Shown: positions 1 through 6,923, numbered from the stretch's first letter. The stretch is DNA of 9,803 nt from Ruminococcus flavefaciens (GCA_004554385.1 SFMO01000100.1:1-9803), one strand, 5' to 3'. Translations and numbers: made by a program. Notes: generated from the letters alone by a model not told the origin.

Positions 1-9
1 CCGGGGGTA

Positions 10-38
10 TTGACTTGCGCGGCATCGTGTGGTATTAT
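10..38 (+). promoter_or_regulatory. Vegetative promoter of the tRNA-fMet gene
   Basis: A TTGACT -35 box (10-15) and a TATTAT -10 box (33-38) are separated by exactly 17 bases, which fits the primary sigma factor consensus. The -10 box ends 27 bases before the mature tRNA, a usual distance for a short 5' leader. No other gene lies between it and the tRNA. Confidence 0.7.
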
Positions 39-64
39 ATATGAGCTTTAAGGAGCACGGATAT

Positions 65-141
<77 letters not shown>

Positions 142-143
142 CC

Positions 144-185
144 AATGCACGGTAATTTTGATAGAATTACCGTGCATTTTCTTTT
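144..185 (+). terminator. Rho-independent terminator of tRNA-fMet
   Basis: A perfect 14-bp stem (144-157 with 165-178) closes a 7-base loop TTGATAG and is followed by a T-rich run (177-185, TTTTCTTTT). It begins three bases after the tRNA CCA end. The inner stem and loop, AATTTTGATAGAATT, recur in the hairpin at 9768-9802 near the other end of the window, while the outer stem bases differ but stay complementary. Confidence 0.88.
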
Positions 186-195
186 TGCCTGAAAT

Positions 196-210
196 CCTTG
201 ATATTCAAGG
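196..210. repeat. Short palindrome CCTTGA-TAT-TCAAGG
   Basis: A 15-base inverted repeat (6-bp arms, 3-base centre) lies between the two terminators. It sits inside a weaker outer pairing GCCTG (187-191) with CAGGC (225-229). It could be part of an attachment or recombination site next to the tRNA, but no integrase is present to support that. Confidence 0.35.
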
Positions 211-236
211 GTTTTCGGCTTCCGCAGGCATAACAG

Positions 237-273
237 AGCCCGTCCTGGAGTCATTTCCGGGGCGGGCTTTTTC
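237..273 (+). terminator. Second rho-independent terminator
   Basis: A 9-bp stem (AGCCCGTCC 237-245 with GGGCGGGCT 260-268, one G-T wobble) is followed by a run of T residues up to 272. No gene lies between it and the tRNA terminator, so it is either a back-up terminator or the relic of a gene removed by rearrangement. Confidence 0.75.
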
Positions 274-299
274 TGTTTATTCAGTTTTCTACAGAGGTT

Positions 300-417
300 C
301 CCGTTGTAACTTCGAGTACGGGGCAACCGGTAATAACGCTCCCGTTGTAACTTTGACCGAGTCACCGGGAAATAATTATTTCCGTTGCAACTTCGTTTTT
401 TCCCGTTGATACTTCGT
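300..417. repeat. Four spaced direct repeats of a CCCGTTGTAACTTCG-type unit
   Basis: Near-identical 16-base units start at 300, 341, 381 and 402 (CCCGTTGTAACTTCGA, CCCGTTGTAACTTTGA, TCCGTTGCAACTTCGT, CCCGTTGATACTTCGT). The steps are 41, 40 and 21 bases, all close to multiples of about 20, and weak half-matches occupy the skipped registers near 326 and 365. A perfect 16-bp palindrome, GGAAATAATTATTTCC, lies at 368-383. Spaced terminal repeats with this layout are known at the ends of IS21-family elements, where transposase binds, so this may be an orphan element end. No istA or istB gene is present. A regulator-binding array is the main alternative. Confidence 0.6.
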
Positions 418-494
418 CGATTTTCATTACTGCTATGATTTCGTGCTTTTTATTTCAATTATTCCTTATTAGTACTAAGCTTAGAAATACGACA

Positions 495-857
495 CTACTC
501 AGCGGTATAGTAGTACTTATCTAGCAATTCCTTACACCGGCTTCGGACATACGCTGCGTTAATGTGCTGTCGGTCATTAGCCAGCAATGAATTCACGCTG
601 ACCGTATCATGCTCCTTGTCGTATACAACAAAACGCTTTTTGGCGAGAACGGAAACCGGATATCTTAGTATTGTTCTTCTGGCCGCTAATCTGTCGCCAG
701 GGTTCTGAATAAAACTACTATCTCCTTTTTCAACTACCTGGCCATTCTCGGCTCTTCCAGAATAGTAAGCAAAATAGAAATCAATAATCTCTTCAACTTC
801 GGCAGATAGGCTTTCTTTTGAAAATAGCGCAAGCAACAGCAGCGGTTTATATGAATA
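495..857 (-). pseudogene. C-terminal remnant of a putative helicase/restriction-type protein
   Basis: An open minus-strand frame reads from an in-frame stop at 858-860 to a TAG at 495-497. The peptide begins YSYKPLLLLALFSKESLS and continues with FYFAYYSGR, VVEKGDSSF, TILRYPVSVLAKKRFVVYD and ends with LDKYYYTAE. This pattern (YKPxLLLALL, FYxxR, VEKxDS, ILRxP, basic plus YD, C-terminal KEKLxxYY) matches my memory of a C-terminal domain in DEAD/DEAH or SNF2-type helicase proteins of restriction-like systems; I could not verify it. A TTG at 834-836 could start a 113-residue protein, but homology appears to run upstream of it to the junction, so a 5'-truncated gene is more likely. It meets the phage remnant at about 841-857, where both reading frames look meaningful on opposite strands. 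Confidence 0.5.
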
Positions 858-1095
858 CTATTCCTGTGCTGCAACGCTAAGCGGAGAAACCGGGCAGGAA
901 GCTGATGATGCCGGTATCACAGTGGATAACATGAAGGCAGACTTCACAGTACGTTATTGCGAGTTAACCTCTGCTATTACGCCATTGAGATATCGGGTCA
1001 TATACAACGGAGAGCGTTACGATATTCTCTCGGTTGATCATCTGAACAACAAGCGCAAAGCGGTGAAGCTCAGGTGCCAGAAAGCGAGGCGCTAA
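841..1095 (+). pseudogene. Phage head closure / head-tail adaptor protein, 5'-truncated
   Basis: The reading frame is open from 778 to TAA at 1093-1095, but only the part from about 841 looks phage-derived. It reads SGLYEYYSCAATLSGE, then FTVRYCEL and YRVIYNGERYDILSVDH, ending in a basic tail (KLRCQKARR). Proteins of the SPP1 gp16/head-tail joining type are about 100-115 residues and connect the portal complex to the tail. Here about 84 residues remain, with no start codon or ribosome site before them. The stop is one base before the ATG of the HK97-gp10-type gene, the usual gene order in siphophage modules. The missing N-terminus, portal and capsid genes show that the module was cut at about 841 and joined to an unrelated minus-strand fragment. 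Confidence 0.7.
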
Positions 1096-1096
1096 T

Positions 1097-1480
1097 ATGG
1101 CGAGAAAAGTATCCATTGGAAACTTGGCTTCAGAGGTCATGAAGCAGATGGAAGAATACGCATCTGTTACGGCGGAAGGCATGAAAAAGGCAGTCAATTC
1201 CGCTGGAAAGACGGTACGTCAAGAGATCAAAGCTACCGCTCCCGCTCGATCCGGCGATTATGCAAAGAGCTGGTCGGTCAAGAAGGTTAATGAAACGTCC
1301 ACGAAGTTGGAACTGACTGTTTATTCCCGCAATAGATATCAGCTTGCCCACTTGCTCGAATATGGTCACGGCCTGCATCAAGGCGGGCGCACCAGAGCAT
1401 TTCCACATATCAGCGAGGCTGAAGCGAAAGGGGCCGAGCAGCTCGAAAATGATATAGAAAGGATGCTACGCAATGGATGA
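1097..1480 (+). CDS. HK97 gp10-type phage head-tail / tail component protein
   Basis: This 127-residue protein matches the HK97 gp10 family, small virion proteins encoded between the head closure and tail terminator genes and needed for head-tail joining or tail completion. Visible marks are an N-terminal helix region (MARKVSIGNLASEVMKQMEE), the central APARSGDYAKSWSVKK segment, YQLAHLLEYGHG at about residues 81-92 and FPHISEAEAK near the C-terminus; all are typical of the family and in the right order. Length is normal, so the gene appears intact. It starts one base after the upstream head closure stop and overlaps the next gene by eight bases (ATGGATGA), so translation is probably coupled. 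With most of the prophage missing it is unlikely to have a function today. Confidence 0.88.
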   Translation: MARKVSIGNLASEVMKQMEEYASVTAEGMKKAVNSAGKTVRQEIKATAPARSGDYAKSWSVKKVNETSTKLELTVYSRNRYQLAHLLEYGHGLHQGGRTRAFPHISEAEAKGAEQLENDIERMLRNG

Positions 1481-1802
1481 GCTTCTTTCGATTATCTCTG
1501 AAATAGCGCTGCCATCTGCATATGATCACTTTGCTGAGGGAGAAGCCCCACAGCTTCCGTATTTGCTATATCTCATTCCGGCAAATAACAACTTTGCTGC
1601 AGATAACCGCGCATATTTCAAGGTTAATGAAGTCCACATAGAGCTGTACACCGACCGTAAAGACCTGACGGCGGAGCAGAGAGTCGAAGCTGTGCTTGAT
1701 AGGCACGGCATTTTTTATAACAGGTCTGAAACCTGGATCGAGAGCGAACAGCTCTATGAAGTCCTTTATTATTTCGATATGGAGGTAAAAGACAATGCCT
1801 AA
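1473..1802 (+). CDS. Phage tail terminator-like protein
   Basis: A 109-residue protein in the place where siphophages of Gram-positive hosts encode the tail terminator (tail completion) protein, between the HK97-gp10-type gene and the tail tube gene. I recognise the style from phage modules of clostridia: LPYLLYLIP followed by NNNFAADNRAYFKVNEVHIELYTDRKD and a C-terminal EQLYEVLYYFDMEV. The role is inferred mainly from position. It overlaps both neighbours by eight bases, and its last codons contain the GGAGGT ribosome site (1781-1786) for the tail tube gene. The length is near normal and no damage is visible. Confidence 0.75.
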   Translation: MDELLSIISEIALPSAYDHFAEGEAPQLPYLLYLIPANNNFAADNRAYFKVNEVHIELYTDRKDLTAEQRVEAVLDRHGIFYNRSETWIESEQLYEVLYYFDMEVKDNA

Positions 1803-2184
1803 CAAAGTCAAATACGGTCTGAAAAATGTCCATGCGGCTATTCTGGCCGAAACCGTGGTTGACGGTGTTACTACCTACAGCTACGGAACTCCCAAGCCCG
1901 TCCCCGGTGCGGTGAGTATTAGCCTTGAGGCGCAGGGCGAGACGTCTCCGTTTTATGCGGACGATATCGTGTATTTCCGCACCAATGCCAATAACGGCTA
2001 CTCCGGTGATCTGGAAATCGCGCTGATCCCCGAATGGTTCAGAACAGATATTCTCCAGGAGGATGACGATGCCAACGGTGTGCTTGTGGAGAAGAGCGAT
2101 ATCGGCGAGAGCGTAAAGTTCGCGCTGCTGTTTGAATTCACGGGTGATGCAAAGGGTATGTCACATCGAAGGGACAGACGATGA
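1795..2184 (+). pseudogene. Major tail (tube) protein, phi13 type, C-terminally truncated
   Basis: The first ~120 residues look like a phi13-family major tail protein, the subunit that polymerises into the tail tube. MPNKVKYGLKNVHAAIL, the PVPGAVSISLEAQGE strand, PFYADDIVYF and NNGYSGDLEIALIPEWF are typical. The family is usually about 190-210 residues, while this frame stops after 129. Family-like sequence ends at about GDAKG (near 2155), and the last residues (MSHRRDRR) look out of frame. In another frame the same bases read VTSKGQTMTKIKL before a stop at about 2200, suggesting a deletion and/or frameshift at this point. A good ribosome site (GGAGGT, 1781-1786) precedes the ATG. Genes that normally follow (tape measure, distal tail) are absent. 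Confidence 0.8.
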
Positions 2185-2569
2185 CGAAGATTAAGCTATG
2201 AGAAAAAATTATAAATGGCCGCTGCATTCTGACGCGATCTGCTTAACGCAGAAAAACATGAATATAAGCAAAGCAAGAAAGCGCAGAACTGCCAGCGCTG
2301 GATAAAACGACAAACCAGCAAGCGAGTGCGGCATTATAAAGGCATACCCGTTAAGGGTAATCATTCCGCAGACTCTTCGATTATTGGTGGACTCTGTACT
2401 AAATCCGAGAAGCCCCACCATTATACGTTTTATTGGACACTCAATTTGTTATGCTGATTATGCTGGTAGAAGGGAACAGGGTTACAGGAACTCCAGCAGT
2501 GGACAGTTAATCTATTATCCACTTTATTATACAGTAAATCTGTGATATATTTTAAAGGGAGTGTTTGTA
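2185..2569. other. Gap between phage remnant and EF-hand gene, no gene seen
   Basis: All six frames carry stops and no reading frame here looks like a protein. The minus-strand frame at 2209-2421 has no ribosome site and a haphazard composition. The region probably holds the second deletion junction of the phage scrap and, at its right end, the promoter of the EF-hand gene. Possible elements are TGGACA at 2500-2505, TATTAT at 2525-2530 (spacing 19, longer than ideal) and an alternative TGTGATATAT at 2541-2550. None is strong enough to call. A short inverted repeat ACAG-TAAAT-CTGT lies at 2531-2543. Confidence 0.5.
2558..2561 (+). promoter_or_regulatory. Ribosome binding site that sets the start at 2570
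   Basis: AAAGGGAG ends at 2561, eight bases before ATG 2570. The in-frame GTG at 2561 lies inside this site, so the protein should start at ATG 2570 (MSNGIFG) rather than at the GTG that gives the longest frame. Confidence 0.7.
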
Positions 2570-2935
2570 ATGTCTAATGGCATATTCGGAAGCATGTTTG
2601 ATTTCAACGGCGACGGCGATCTTGATATCTTTGAGCAGGCTACGGAGTTCGATTTCCTCCAGAAGATGATGGGGGATGACGAAAAGAGAGACAGTCACGA
2701 GGACGACGATTCTGATGATGGTTGGCGTGATCAGTACTACGGCGACGAGATCGGCCTCGACCCGGACGATTACGATACCGAGGAAGAATACCAGGAAGCT
2801 GCTGCCGAAAAGGAAGCCTGGATATCCGCTATTCCTGATAGCATCTCCGCACTGGCGCAGGAATATTTCATTGAGCCCGAGGACTACGACTCCTATGAAG
2901 ATTTTATCGAAGCCGTGAAAGATGAGCTTGGATAA
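2570..2935 (+). CDS. Acidic EF-hand protein, partner of the WYL regulator
   Basis: A 121-residue, very acidic protein without signal peptide or membrane segment. Residues 11-22, DFNGDGDLDIFE, form a complete EF-hand loop with D11, N13, D15, D17 and E22 at calcium-ligand positions and G16 at the bend. An acidic linker (DDEKRDSHEDDDSDDGW) follows, then two related segments, LDPDDYDTEEEYQEAAAE at about 63-80 and IEPEDYDSYEDFIEAVKD at about 101-118, which look like an internal duplication. Small proteins with an SNGIFG-FD-N-DG-LD-FEQA beginning are, as I recall, common in gut clostridia, but I know no assigned function. The stop is 14 bases before the WYL regulator gene, which has its own AGGAGG site, so the two are almost certainly co-transcribed. 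A calcium-responsive or DNA-mimic role is speculation. Confidence 0.85.
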   Translation: MSNGIFGSMFDFNGDGDLDIFEQATEFDFLQKMMGDDEKRDSHEDDDSDDGWRDQYYGDEIGLDPDDYDTEEEYQEAAAEKEAWISAIPDSISALAQEYFIEPEDYDSYEDFIEAVKDELG

Positions 2936-2949
2936 GTTAGGAGGCCGCT

Positions 2950-3936
2950 ATGCCAAAATCTGCAAATCAGAAACTAAAGCTTTTATATTTGATGCAGTAC
3001 CTGCTGCAGAAGTCCGATGAGAAGCATCCAATCTCTATTCAGCAGATGATTGACGAACTTGCCCGCCATGACATTAAGGCGGAGCGCAAAACGCTGTATG
3101 ATGACATGGAGGCCCTGCGCCTGTTCGGCCTTGACATTATTCAGGCTCGCGGAAAGACTACCGGGTATTACGTTGGCAGCCGCGACTTTGAAGTGCCCGA
3201 GCTGAAGCTCCTTGTGGACAGCGTCCAGTCCTCGAAGTTCATTACAGAAAAAAAGACCCTCAGTCTTATCAAAAAGATCGAAGGCCTGGCAAGTGCTTAT
3301 GATGCCCAGCTCCTGCAGCGCCAGGTCTACGTCCGAAATCGCGTAAAGAGCATGAACGAGAGCGTTTATTATAACGTCGACGAAATTTCTACGGCCATTA
3401 CGCAGGACAAGGTCATTCGCTTCCGCTATTACGATTACACCATCACTAAGGAGCGAAAGTTCCGCAAAGACGGTGCGTGGTACGAAATCAGCCCGCTCTC
3501 TCTGATGTGGGATGACGAAAATTATTACATGCTCGGGTATGATACCGCCGCAGGAAAGCTGAAGCATTATCGGGTTGATAAGATGACAGCGATATCCGCC
3601 ATCGATCAGCCCCGCGATGGCAAAGAAGAATTCAGCAAGATCGACATGTCCCAATACTCCAAGAAAGTATTCGGCATGTTTACCGGCGAAGTACAGACTG
3701 TACGACTGCGCTTTGAAAACAGCCTTGTTGGGCCTGTCATCGACCGGTTCGGAAGGGACACAATGATACTGGCATCCGATGAAAGTCATTTCGCCATCAG
3801 TGTCGATGTAGCCGTTTCTCCGCAGTTCTTTGCTTGGGTATTTGGGTTTGGTACGGCGGTTGAAATCCTGTCACCGGACAATGTGCGTGAGGATTATAAG
3901 CAGGAGTTGCTATCCCTATCTGAAAAGTATAAATAG
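2950..3936 (+). CDS. WYL-domain HTH transcriptional regulator
   Basis: A 328-residue regulator of the HTH-WYL-WCX type. Residues about 5-65 form a winged helix-turn-helix (ISIQQMIDELARHDIKAERK, then TLYDDMEAL), the DeoR-like layout of this family. The WYL domain spans about 140-215 and contains AWYEISPLSLMWDDENYYML with W177 and Y178, followed by KHYRVDKM around H206-D210, which is the usual end of the ligand-binding fold. The C-terminal WCX region (about 240-325) is complete, so the protein looks full length. WYL proteins bind nucleic-acid or nucleotide-type ligands and often control phage-defence and mobile-element genes; that is family knowledge, and the target here is unknown. TAGGAGG at 2938-2944 supports ATG 2950. 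Its nearest candidate target is its own two-gene operon. Confidence 0.93.
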   Translation: MPKSANQKLKLLYLMQYLLQKSDEKHPISIQQMIDELARHDIKAERKTLYDDMEALRLFGLDIIQARGKTTGYYVGSRDFEVPELKLLVDSVQSSKFITEKKTLSLIKKIEGLASAYDAQLLQRQVYVRNRVKSMNESVYYNVDEISTAITQDKVIRFRYYDYTITKERKFRKDGAWYEISPLSLMWDDENYYMLGYDTAAGKLKHYRVDKMTAISAIDQPRDGKEEFSKIDMSQYSKKVFGMFTGEVQTVRLRFENSLVGPVIDRFGRDTMILASDESHFAISVDVAVSPQFFAWVFGFGTAVEILSPDNVREDYKQELLSLSEKYK

Positions 3937-3985
3937 AATTACATTGCAGATGCGCACCTGAATTGAGGATCAAGCTATTCTAACA

Positions 3986-4014
3986 TTGTATATTCGCATT
4001 TATGATGATACAAT
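3986..4014 (+). promoter_or_regulatory. Promoter upstream of the lipoprotein operon
   Basis: TTGTAT (3986-3991) and TACAAT (4009-4014) are spaced by exactly 17 bases. A second perfect -10 hexamer, TATAAT at 4020-4025, has only a poor -35 partner. Transcription from here would leave about 130 bases of leader before the lipoprotein start at 4151. Confidence 0.6.
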
Positions 4015-4154
4015 CTTTTTATAATACTGGCTATTTGTCGAAAGAGGCAAATAATGACAATGTTCAGTACGCGTTTGGCTTCAACGGAATAAGCCTTAAC
4101 AGAATGAAATCGAAATCCGCCGAAAACATACATCGAATGGGGAAAAAAGAATGA
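4002..4154 (+). CDS. Possible 50-residue ORF overlapping the lipoprotein start
   Basis: An uninterrupted frame from ATG 4002 to TGA 4152-4154 encodes MMIQSFYNTGYLSKEANN, then VQYAFGFNGISLNRMKSKS and ends GKKE. Its stop overlaps the lipoprotein start as ATGA, the classic layout of translationally coupled genes. Against it: there is no ribosome site before 4002 or 4005, and that start lies upstream of the likely -10 boxes. If real it would begin later, for example at TTG 4035. I recognise no family. A 12-codon ORF in another frame (ATG 4054 to TAA 4092, preceded by AAAGAGG at 4041-4047) is an alternative leader peptide. Confidence 0.25.
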   Translation: MMIQSFYNTGYLSKEANNDNVQYAFGFNGISLNRMKSKSAENIHRMGKKE

Positions 4155-6082
4155 AAAATAATAAGCACAAAAGAACTAGTACGCGGTTAATTGCAATGCT
4201 TCTATCTTTTATTATTATTATAACCCTGCCGGGCTGCGAGCTGGAGCCCAGCAACGAGTTAGAGGCTGGAAATGATCAGGAAGTTGCTGAGACTTCCCAT
4301 CCTGATGACCAGTCTGTCGTTCCTGCGGATAATGTAGAGGATTTGCCTAATGCTACTCACGAAGAGAGTACTGATATTGCCGGGGAGGAATTAACTCTTG
4401 ATGAGGTTCAAAAGAACTCCATTGCGATGCTGAACTATCTGGCAGTTCTTTCCAGGGAGATAAACGAATCTAAAAATAGCAGGCTTTTTCTTGAAGAGGC
4501 CTACGATTCTCTCATAAATAACACGAATCCTGATAAGGTTAATGAGCTGACCGAAAGCCATATGAGCAGCCTCCTGGACATTATTGAAAGATATAGGATG
4601 ATTTCTGTAAAGCGAGATCGTCTTCAGTATATTTATGATCAAAATAAGGCGAAGGCTCTTAAGGAATCCATGCCCAATCCCGTTGCCCTGCTAAGCGCAG
4701 TTTCTTCCTTCGACATAAAGAAGCTGGCGGCATCCGTTGCTTACATGGCTGTTGACTCATATAGCAGCTATAAGTCATATAACGCAGAAATTGACCTTCA
4801 GTATATGAAGGACGGCTGGGAGCTTGACGACGAGGAAGCTGCGAACCTTCATGATAGCCGAAAGCGTGCTTTCACCTTCATGATAGAAATTGTTCGTGAG
4901 GACAACCTTCCTGGAGAACTTGCTCTCAACGAAACCTCTGTAAAAAACTTTGTTGAGTGCCAGAATAAAACAAACAACTTCGAGAAAACTCAGTTCCTTG
5001 AGTCTGAGAAAGCAACCTATGAGGCATTTGGACTCTATTGGCTGGAGTTGGCAAACTGTTACTATGAAGGTGGAGACTACGGAAAATGTCTAAGCGCAAT
5101 TCGTACATATGAAAACCTTCAAGCAGATATTTTCCGAAAAGACTATTACTTTGCGCAGGCAATTCCCAATGCCATTGTTGCTGCTAGCGAGGTATATGAT
5201 GAAAAGCAGTATATAGCGGAAGCAGAACGCCTCCTTCAACTGCTTTGTGAAAACACAGAACGAGATGAGTGGGCGCTCCGCTGCTTTGCTGCCCAGACCT
5301 ATATTGACCTATTCAACAGAACAAATAATACCAATTTTCTCAAAAAGGCTTATGATCTTACGCTAAATAACGTTACAGAGCTCATCGGTGAGCAACGGAA
5401 GCAAAACGAAACATACCTTTCTGAAGTGCAAGAAGTAGCGTTACCCCATCCAGATGTAAAATCCTTAAAGGGTGAAGAGAAAAAGACAGCAAAGGAAGAG
5501 AATGCTTCTGCGAAAGAGTATAACAAGGCGCTCCACAAGCAGCGTAAAACTGAGCTTGCCCCGGTATATGAACCGTTAGTATTAAACCTCGACATTTTGT
5601 TCGCAATCGCAGATAAGCTTGAAATCAGCGACAGCGAAAAAGTTAAGATTGATGGAATACTGCGTGGGGACGATCATATTGCGTTTCTTTCAGAGCAGCT
5701 TGAAAACAAATACTCCTTCAGCCCGAAAAAAATTGGTATAGAAGCATCTTTCGAGAAAGACACGCTTACACTACCTGCAGCTTGCCTCTCGGTGAATTCT
5801 ACGATTGTGGTTTCAGTTACGGAAGCAGGAAAAACCACAAAATATACCGACTGGACTATCAAGAAAGTCGATCGGCCCACTACTGACTTTGATTCCTTTA
5901 CTGCAACCTTTGAAAGCAAGAAAATCAGTGACCAGGCGTGGAGCGAAAAATCGGTAGTTGAGATCGAAATCATAGAAAATAGCGGATCCGACAATGTGTC
6001 TCAAAATGTGGTATTTAATGTTTGTAAGTACATACACCTTCCGATTATTTCGGACATTGTGCAGTTTGAGCAGGTGAGCTGA
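4151..6082 (+). CDS. Large exported lipoprotein with TPR-like helical middle
   Basis: This 643-residue protein should be anchored to the outer face of the cytoplasmic membrane. The N-terminus has a basic stretch (KNNKHKRTSTR), a hydrophobic segment (LIAMLLSFIIIITL) and a lipobox LPGC with the lipidated cysteine at residue 29. A low-complexity acidic linker runs to about residue 75. The middle (about 80-500) is helical, with TPR-like signs such as YWLELANCYYEGGDYGKCLSAI, YDEKQYIAEAERLLQLL and RCFAAQTYIDLFN. A charged, lysine-rich stretch near 435-465 looks coiled. The last ~130 residues are strand-rich (STIVVSVTEAGKTTKYTDW, VVEIEIIE) and resemble an extracellular beta domain. I do not recognise the whole protein. 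A possible ribosome site is GGGGA at 4139-4143. The next gene begins one base after its stop, so the two form an operon; a scaffold or receptor for the partner enzyme is inferred. Confidence 0.87.
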   Translation: MKNNKHKRTSTRLIAMLLSFIIIITLPGCELEPSNELEAGNDQEVAETSHPDDQSVVPADNVEDLPNATHEESTDIAGEELTLDEVQKNSIAMLNYLAVLSREINESKNSRLFLEEAYDSLINNTNPDKVNELTESHMSSLLDIIERYRMISVKRDRLQYIYDQNKAKALKESMPNPVALLSAVSSFDIKKLAASVAYMAVDSYSSYKSYNAEIDLQYMKDGWELDDEEAANLHDSRKRAFTFMIEIVREDNLPGELALNETSVKNFVECQNKTNNFEKTQFLESEKATYEAFGLYWLELANCYYEGGDYGKCLSAIRTYENLQADIFRKDYYFAQAIPNAIVAASEVYDEKQYIAEAERLLQLLCENTERDEWALRCFAAQTYIDLFNRTNNTNFLKKAYDLTLNNVTELIGEQRKQNETYLSEVQEVALPHPDVKSLKGEEKKTAKEENASAKEYNKALHKQRKTELAPVYEPLVLNLDILFAIADKLEISDSEKVKIDGILRGDDHIAFLSEQLENKYSFSPKKIGIEASFEKDTLTLPAACLSVNSTIVVSVTEAGKTTKYTDWTIKKVDRPTTDFDSFTATFESKKISDQAWSEKSVVEIEIIENSGSDNVSQNVVFNVCKYIHLPIISDIVQFEQVS

Positions 6083-6083
6083 T

Positions 6084-6923
6084 ATGGTACGGCGATTGTT
6101 TCGAACAATACTGCTTCTGTTCCTGTGCGGGGTCATCGTTGTTGAGTGCCTGCAATCCGAAGTCAGCGCATATGAGCGAAAAGACCATGACAAGTATATG
6201 CTAGAGGCGTTGTTTAAACACTTCAAGGAGGTTGACAACGATCCAGGTATAACAGAGAAGTTGGAAGCACTTGAAAGCGCGTCCTATCTATGTATCGATC
6301 AATTCAATAGTAAGGGCCAGCGCGATCTGGATAAGCTTCTCCATTTTGGCGTGAAAGGCATACCCAAGAACATTAATGAAATATCTTTCGATGCTTCGGG
6401 CACCACGCACAGGTCATACACACATAGAGGCTGGCGGTCGACAAATAATAGTTTGCCCACAGAGAAACGTGAGCTCCGTGAGCAGATCCTTTTAAACACC
6501 GCAGACGCAGTTTTCGACTTTGCCGGGAATGAAAAGCAGAAAGAAAGCTTTTGTGCTCTAATTTACTATATTCATCTCCTGGGCGATCACATGGACGACT
6601 CCTCATACAAAGTCAACAACGGACTTAAAATGGAGGTTGGAGGCAGAAAAGACAAGACCGATATCATTCATGAACTCGAAACCCATATCGCGGTTGTTTT
6701 CTCTGACCAATCCCATACGCACAAATACCAAAGCCTGATGGCCTCCCTTGAAAAGTATAACAGTCGATTCTATAAGCTTATCAACAGCGAGGGCGGCATT
6801 AACACAGATGAAAAATTCGCCGAAAAGCAAGAATACGTTGAAGGGCTTACTAAGTTGCTCACCTATTATTTGCCTGAAATGCTAAAAGATGAACCGTTCT
6901 TCTACCAAGCATTCTATGAATAG
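6084..6923 (+). CDS. Exported metal-enzyme-like protein (P1 nuclease / zinc phospholipase C pattern)
   Basis: A 279-residue protein with a signal peptide: RR near the start, a hydrophobic run about 8-20 and a plausible cleavage after SEVSA (residue 29). The mature part is helical and rich in spaced histidines: KDHDKYM (H35, H37 region), THRSYTHRGW (H109, H114), YYIHLLGDHMDD (H164, D168, H169) and IIHELETHIAVVF (H196, H201). An H-x-x-G-D-H motif within helical histidine-rich sequence recalls the zinc sites of P1/S1 nucleases and bacterial zinc phospholipase C, which cleave phosphodiester bonds outside the cell. The tryptophan-first mature end and canonical spacing of those families are not clear, so this is a fold-level guess. 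It starts one base after the lipoprotein stop. After its TAG the same frame stays open for 33 codons of protein-like sequence. Confidence 0.85.
   Translation: MVRRLFRTILLLFLCGVIVVECLQSEVSAYERKDHDKYMLEALFKHFKEVDNDPGITEKLEALESASYLCIDQFNSKGQRDLDKLLHFGVKGIPKNINEISFDASGTTHRSYTHRGWRSTNNSLPTEKRELREQILLNTADAVFDFAGNEKQKESFCALIYYIHLLGDHMDDSSYKVNNGLKMEVGGRKDKTDIIHELETHIAVVFSDQSHTHKYQSLMASLEKYNSRFYKLINSEGGINTDEKFAEKQEYVEGLTKLLTYYLPEMLKDEPFFYQAFYE

Noticed and set aside
158..409. Plus-strand frame of 83 codons and the minus frame 120-365
   Set aside because: Both run through the terminators and the spaced repeat array and show no protein-like pattern.
300..417. CRISPR array
   Set aside because: Repeats are only about 16 bases, imperfect, with unequal spacers, and no cas gene is present.
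2983..3789. Long minus-strand frame of 268 codons
   Set aside because: It lies entirely within the WYL regulator gene on the other strand, which has clear domains and a strong ribosome site; the minus frame has no family-like sequence.
5813..6238. Minus-strand frame of 141 codons
   Set aside because: It is a shadow across the boundary of the lipoprotein and exported-enzyme genes, without a ribosome site or recognisable motifs.
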